Below, piece after piece: positions 5,410 to 8,110 of a DNA stretch of 8,110 nucleotides. The stretch comes from an uncultured Pirellulales bacterium (GTDB taxonomy: Bacteria > Planctomycetota > Planctomycetia > Pirellulales > Lacipirellulaceae). The position numbers and the translations under genes were made by a program. Within the stretch, counting starts at the first letter, position 1; each line of letters begins with the position of its first letter. The notes beneath the pieces are model-generated. The model was not told the origin of the DNA, made no database searches, and worked only from the letters and a program-made list of their open reading frames with translations. Location of the stretch: positions 1-8,110 of the forward strand of contig CAMYJY010000223.1 in NCBI GenBank assembly GCA_947258835.1, read 5' to 3'.

Positions 5410-5659
5410 CAGAAACTGCAGTTATTAACCTAAACTGCCGTCTCCGTCAAACTGCCATAGCATTTGCCACAAATTACGTATAAGATAGCACTTTCTCCTT
5501 TCCACCGGGTGAGCGCGGACGCGCTCTGCTAGAACAGCTTACGAAAACGCGTGGTTGTGCTCCACGTGAAAACCAAGGGGAGCCACGCAGTGCGACCCGA
5601 GGCAGCACAATACATTTTCGAAATTTGCTATAAAACGCACATGGGGCACTTGGGAGGCC
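5410..5659 (+). promoter_or_regulatory. Leader region of the UBL operon with two hairpins
   Basis: This stretch must hold the promoter of the UBL operon, though no convincing -35/-10 pair was found; TATAAG (5479) and TATAAA (5629) are possible -10 boxes without good partners. It holds a perfect hairpin GAGCGC-GGAC-GCGCTC (5511-5526) and a second stem GCGTGG (5549-5554) with CCACGC (5583-5588), extended by CTCC/GGAG. There is no T run after either. GGGAGG (5652-5657) ends only two bases before the UBL ATG, closer than usual. No gene is seen here. Confidence 0.4.
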
Positions 5660-6082
5660 ATGGACGAGATCAAGATTGAGGTTTGGGATGCCACGGGGAA
5701 CAAGCGTCAGCTTGTGGAAGTCCCGCACGATGCCGAGGTCAATCGACTTATCGCCGTTTTGATCGACCGCATGAACCTGCCTCGCCATAGCCCCGACGGC
5801 CAGGTGATGAGTTATAAATTTCATCACAAGGGAACGGGCCAACAGCTGCTGGATACGGACACCCTCGCCTCCGCGTCGGTAGAGGACGGCGACATTCTGC
5901 GTTTGCAGCCAGAAATTACGGCCGGTGCATCGTCGCTTTCCTGGATGCCGCGCAGTAGCGGAGGCATCCCGATGCGCCCCTCTCGCGCGAGCGCTTCACG
6001 GTGGCTGCGGCCCTGCCCGTCGGGAGCGGACGGCCAAGTGGCTCCTGCATGCTGCGGCTGCAGCCCCTGGAGTCGGCAGTGA
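5660..6082 (+). CDS. YukD-like ubiquitin fold protein with a 50-residue tail
   Basis: This 140-residue protein starts with a ubiquitin-like beta-grasp fold (1-87): strand IKIEVWDATGNKRQLVEVP (4-22), helix NRLIAVLIDRMNL (28-40), a middle part with YKFHHKGTGQQLLD (52-65), and the typical end TLASASVEDGDILRLQPEI (68-86). TLxxxxVEDGDILRL is the hallmark of YukD/EsaB-type UBLs. Beyond the fold is a basic Ser/Pro/Arg tail (90-140) containing SSGG (99-102) and CCGC (131-134). Ubiquitin-like modifiers need a C-terminal glycine for activation; candidates inside the chain are Gly89 and Gly102, so the protein might be a precursor cut by the JAMM protein encoded downstream. That is inference. The stop TGA overlaps the E1 start as GTGA, which supports this frame being translated to its end. 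The start ATG has GGGAGG only two bases upstream, an unusual spacing. Confidence 0.85.
   Translation: MDEIKIEVWDATGNKRQLVEVPHDAEVNRLIAVLIDRMNLPRHSPDGQVMSYKFHHKGTGQQLLDTDTLASASVEDGDILRLQPEITAGASSLSWMPRSSGGIPMRPSRASASRWLRPCPSGADGQVAPACCGCSPWSRQ
6069..6072 (+). promoter_or_regulatory. Ribosome binding site GGAG deciding the E1 start
   Basis: GGAG lies inside the UBL tail six bases before GTG at 6079, which overlaps the UBL stop as GTGA. Site, spacing and overlap together favour this start over an in-frame GTG at 6001 or ATG at 6049. Confidence 0.6.
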
Positions 6083-7293
6083 GTGATGTTCTCAGGTTGA
6101 GTGATGCCACCGGGGAGGAGGGAAGATTCTCTCGCTTCGAGCGCATCGACTGGTGGGACCAGCAGCGTCTGGCCGACGCCAAGGTGCTTGTGCTTGGCGC
6201 AGGAGCCTTGGGCAACGAGCTCATTAAGAACTTGGCACTGGTGGGAATCGGCTCCGTCATGATCGCTGATTTGGATCGGGTGGAGAATTCTAATTTATCC
6301 CGCTCCGTTCTTTTTCGTGAGTCGGACTGTGGACGTGCCAAAGCAGAAGTGGCAGCGGAATACTCCCGCACGATCTACCCGGATCAACGGGTCCAGTCTT
6401 GGCAGGGGAATATCGTTTACGACCTGGGCCTGGGCGTGTATCGCTGGGCGGACATCATCTTGGGCGGACTCGATAATCGAGAGGCCCGTGTGGCGATCAA
6501 TCAGGCGGCTGCCAAACTCGGAAAACCTTGGATTGATGGTGCCATCGAGCGGCTCGACGGTGTGGCGCGGGTTTTTGACCCCAGCACCGGACCTTGCTAC
6601 GAATGCACGATGAGTCCAACCGATTGGGATCTGCTCGCCGCACGTCGGAGTTGCGCTCTGCTGACGCGAGCAGAAATGGAACAGGGAAAAGTCCCCACAA
6701 CTCCCACCACGGCGTCCATCATTGCCGGCATGCAGGTGCAAGAAGCCTTAAAAATCCTGCATGGCATGCAGGCCCTCTCGGGGCAGGGTTTTGTTTTTGA
6801 AGGTCTGACCCACCAAAGCTATTTGGTCCGCTACACCCGCTTGCAAGATTGCCCCACGCACGATTCCTACCAAGACATCCAATCCTTGCCTGGGAAGGTT
6901 TCTGAAACACGCGTGGGAGACTTCCTCGACCGTGTTGTGACCGACCTCGGTCCCCAAGCAGTCATTGAAACCAATCACGATCTGCTCGCTTCCCTTACCT
7001 GCCCGCATTGCCAGAAAAAGCAACGGCATCTGGCCTCGTTAGGCAAGGTATCCGAGGCGGTGGCGCAATGTCCACACTGTGGCACGGCCCGCACTCCCGA
7101 TCTCTACCACACGATTCGTTCCGCGGCCGGCAGTTCCACGGCTGGATTTTTGGACATGACACTTGGTGATTTAGGAATTCCCGACTGGGACATCCTCACC
7201 GGTCGCGCGGGCATGGAGGAACGGTATTACGAGTTCACCGGGGATCAGGCAGACTGCCTAGGACCGCTTTTCTCTAGCGAGCACAAGTTATGA
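6079..7293 (+). CDS. E1-like ubiquitin-activating enzyme (ThiF/MoeB family) with C-terminal zinc ribbon
   Basis: E1-like enzymes adenylate the C-terminal glycine of a ubiquitin-like protein with ATP and pass it to a thiol. From GTG at 6079 the protein has 404 residues. Visible are the nucleotide motif GAGALGNE (40-47), ADLDRVENSNLSR (63-75) with Asp64, Asp66, Asn72 and Arg75, Lys88, and Asp132 in GGLDNRE. Cys173 and Cys176 (CYEC) with Cys258 and His261 (CPTH) could form the structural zinc site. Cys192 in RRSCALL lies where ThiF has its catalytic Cys and is followed by PTTPTTASIIAGMQVQEALKI, an E1-type crossover helix. Unlike ThiF/MoeB (about 250 residues), it continues with a four-Cys ribbon (Cys308, 311, 331, 334) and about 70 further residues of unknown role. 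Its partner is most likely the UBL encoded just upstream. The stop overlaps the JAMM start as ATGA. No rhodanese domain is present, which fits protein conjugation better than sulfur transfer. Confidence 0.88.
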   Translation: MSDVLRLSDATGEEGRFSRFERIDWWDQQRLADAKVLVLGAGALGNELIKNLALVGIGSVMIADLDRVENSNLSRSVLFRESDCGRAKAEVAAEYSRTIYPDQRVQSWQGNIVYDLGLGVYRWADIILGGLDNREARVAINQAAAKLGKPWIDGAIERLDGVARVFDPSTGPCYECTMSPTDWDLLAARRSCALLTRAEMEQGKVPTTPTTASIIAGMQVQEALKILHGMQALSGQGFVFEGLTHQSYLVRYTRLQDCPTHDSYQDIQSLPGKVSETRVGDFLDRVVTDLGPQAVIETNHDLLASLTCPHCQKKQRHLASLGKVSEAVAQCPHCGTARTPDLYHTIRSAAGSSTAGFLDMTLGDLGIPDWDILTGRAGMEERYYEFTGDQADCLGPLFSSEHKL

Positions 7294-8110
7294 GCCGAGT
7301 TGATATTCGAGATCTTGCCCAGCAGGACCTGCCTGCGGAGGAATTTCCTGCTCGCTCCCAGACCGGCTTCCGTTTGTTTCTCGCTCCCACGGTTCATCGA
7401 GGCATCCAACAGCATGCGCAGTCGGACACTTCTGTAGAAATCTGCGGCGTACTTGTCGGGCACTGGAAAAGGGATGCGCACGGCCCCTACGCCGCAGCCT
7501 ACGATTTCATCCGTTGCGACAACGCGACCAGCAAATTCGCCGAGGTGACTTTTACGCACGAATCTTGGTCGCACATCAATCACGAAATGGATAGCAAGCA
7601 TGCGGATGCTTCCATTCTGGGCTGGTACCATTCCCATCCAGATTTTGGCATCTTTCTCTCCGACCGAGACTGTTTCATCCAGGAGAACTTTTTCTCCGGT
7701 GCGGGGCAAATTGCCTACGTCGTCGATCCCGTCAGAGAACTCGAGGGTGTTTTTGCCTGGCAAAACGGCCAACTCAAACTCCTACCACATTATTGGATTG
7801 GCGACGAAATTCGCACTTCGCAGGCTAGCGTGCAAAGCCCAAAAACCGAGTGGACGACCTTCTCCCAAGGCCAGCAGCACCTCGAATGCGCCACCGATCC
7901 CACCCCGTCTGCCAACGATCGATCCTCACTCTCGTTTCTCACCCTCCTCCTCGCATGGACGTTGGCACTGCTGCTGGGCTATCTACTGGCGAGTTGGAGA
8001 ACCTCCTGGGAACGCCAGAGGATCATCGAGGGCGTGGTGGCGCATTACGGCATCGACAAAGTTGCAAAACTCGGCTTGCAGGAAAATCTGGCGGAAATCC
8101 AAGCCCGTTT
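7290..8110 (+). CDS. JAMM/MPN isopeptidase-like protein with a membrane segment, 3' end outside window
   Basis: JAMM proteins are zinc metalloproteases that cut ubiquitin-like proteins from targets or trim precursors. The 273 residues seen hold a full active site: Glu50 in VEICGVLVG (49-57), and HSHPDFGIFLSDRD (114-127) with His114, His116, Ser124 and Asp127, the canonical HxH-x7-SxxD. It should be catalytically active. After the domain (about 25-165) comes a polar linker, then one hydrophobic segment SLSFLTLLLAWTLALLLGYLLASW (213-236, broken here for length: SLSFLTLLLAWT then LALLLGYLLASW), then a basic patch RTSWERQR (237-244) and a helix-like end that continues past the window. There is no N-terminal signal peptide, so the catalytic domain should be cytoplasmic; the basic patch behind the membrane segment would fit better if a second span follows. 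The ATG overlaps the E1 stop as ATGA, so the two are translationally coupled. Confidence 0.88.
   Translation, partial: MSRVDIRDLAQQDLPAEEFPARSQTGFRLFLAPTVHRGIQQHAQSDTSVEICGVLVGHWKRDAHGPYAAAYDFIRCDNATSKFAEVTFTHESWSHINHEMDSKHADASILGWYHSHPDFGIFLSDRDCFIQENFFSGAGQIAYVVDPVRELEGVFAWQNGQLKLLPHYWIGDEIRTSQASVQSPKTEWTTFSQGQQHLECATDPTPSANDRSSLSFLTLLLAWTLALLLGYLLASWRTSWERQRIIEGVVAHYGIDKVAKLGLQENLAEIQAR

Noticed and set aside
5464..5486. TTGCCA and TATAAG as a promoter for the UBL operon
   Set aside because: The spacing is 9 bases, far below the roughly 17 needed for a standard sigma-70 type promoter.
6001..6078. Earlier in-frame starts for the E1 (GTG 6001, ATG 6049)
   Set aside because: Neither has a ribosome binding site. 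GTG at 6079 has GGAG six bases upstream and overlaps the UBL stop in the same manner as the E1/JAMM junction.
7245..7772. 175-residue minus-strand open frame
   Set aside because: It is antisense to the JAMM domain with its complete catalytic motif.
5660..8110. A BilABCD-type phage-defence operon
   Set aside because: The UBL is YukD-like, no E2 is seen in the window, and no other defence or mobile genes lie nearby. A defence role cannot be excluded but nothing here shows it.
1..8110. tRNA, rRNA, CRISPR arrays, insertion sequences, attachment sites
   Set aside because: No tRNA-like cloverleaf, rRNA, regularly spaced repeats, transposase or integrase sequence was recognised on either strand.

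Overview
The window most resembles a planctomycete of the Pirellulales type. Supporting this are a YukD-like ubiquitin fold / E1 / JAMM gene set, an EfpL(YeiP)-type EF-P paralogue with an Arg-tipped loop, short secreted and lipoprotein-like proteins of a planctomycete style, patchy use of Shine-Dalgarno sites, non-ATG starts, and moderately high GC. This placement is inference from gene content; there is no rRNA or other marker gene here.

Left part (1-1770), all on the minus strand and read right to left: a small secreted protein with six tandem five-residue Pro repeats (1770-1252), a 70-aa lipoprotein-like protein with a GTG start (1018-806), and, 14 bases further on, a SelA-like protein (791 to beyond base 1). 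The SelA-like protein has lost the PLP lysine and much of the middle of the fold. The gap between the first two genes carries copy A of a structured repeat and a short GC hairpin.

Middle part (2229-5336), plus strand: proC with a TTG start fixed by an AAGGA site, an 81-aa Cys-containing protein, copy B of the structured repeat, an acidic 177-aa protein, an EfpL-like elongation factor about 30 residues shorter than its family, and one base after its stop a zinc-ribbon protein with two membrane segments. A rho-independent terminator closes this block at about 5409.

Right part (5660-8110), plus strand: a three-gene ubiquitin-like conjugation operon. A YukD-like ubiquitin fold protein with a 50-residue tail overlaps an E1-like ThiF/MoeB adenylyltransferase by four bases (GTGA). 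The E1 overlaps a JAMM isopeptidase-like protein by four bases (ATGA). The E1 keeps the ATP-binding motifs, a candidate catalytic Cys and an extra C-terminal zinc ribbon. The JAMM protein has a complete metal-binding motif and a membrane segment, and runs out of the window. No E2 or RING gene lies between them, so an E2, if there is one, is outside this window. The likely chemistry is activation of the ubiquitin fold by the E1 and its processing or removal by the JAMM protein; the targets are unknown.

The most notable points are the UBL/E1/JAMM operon with its tailed UBL and membrane-linked protease, the in-frame contraction in the EfpL-like factor, the lysine-less SelA-like protein, and the two-copy intergenic repeat that keeps two hairpins.
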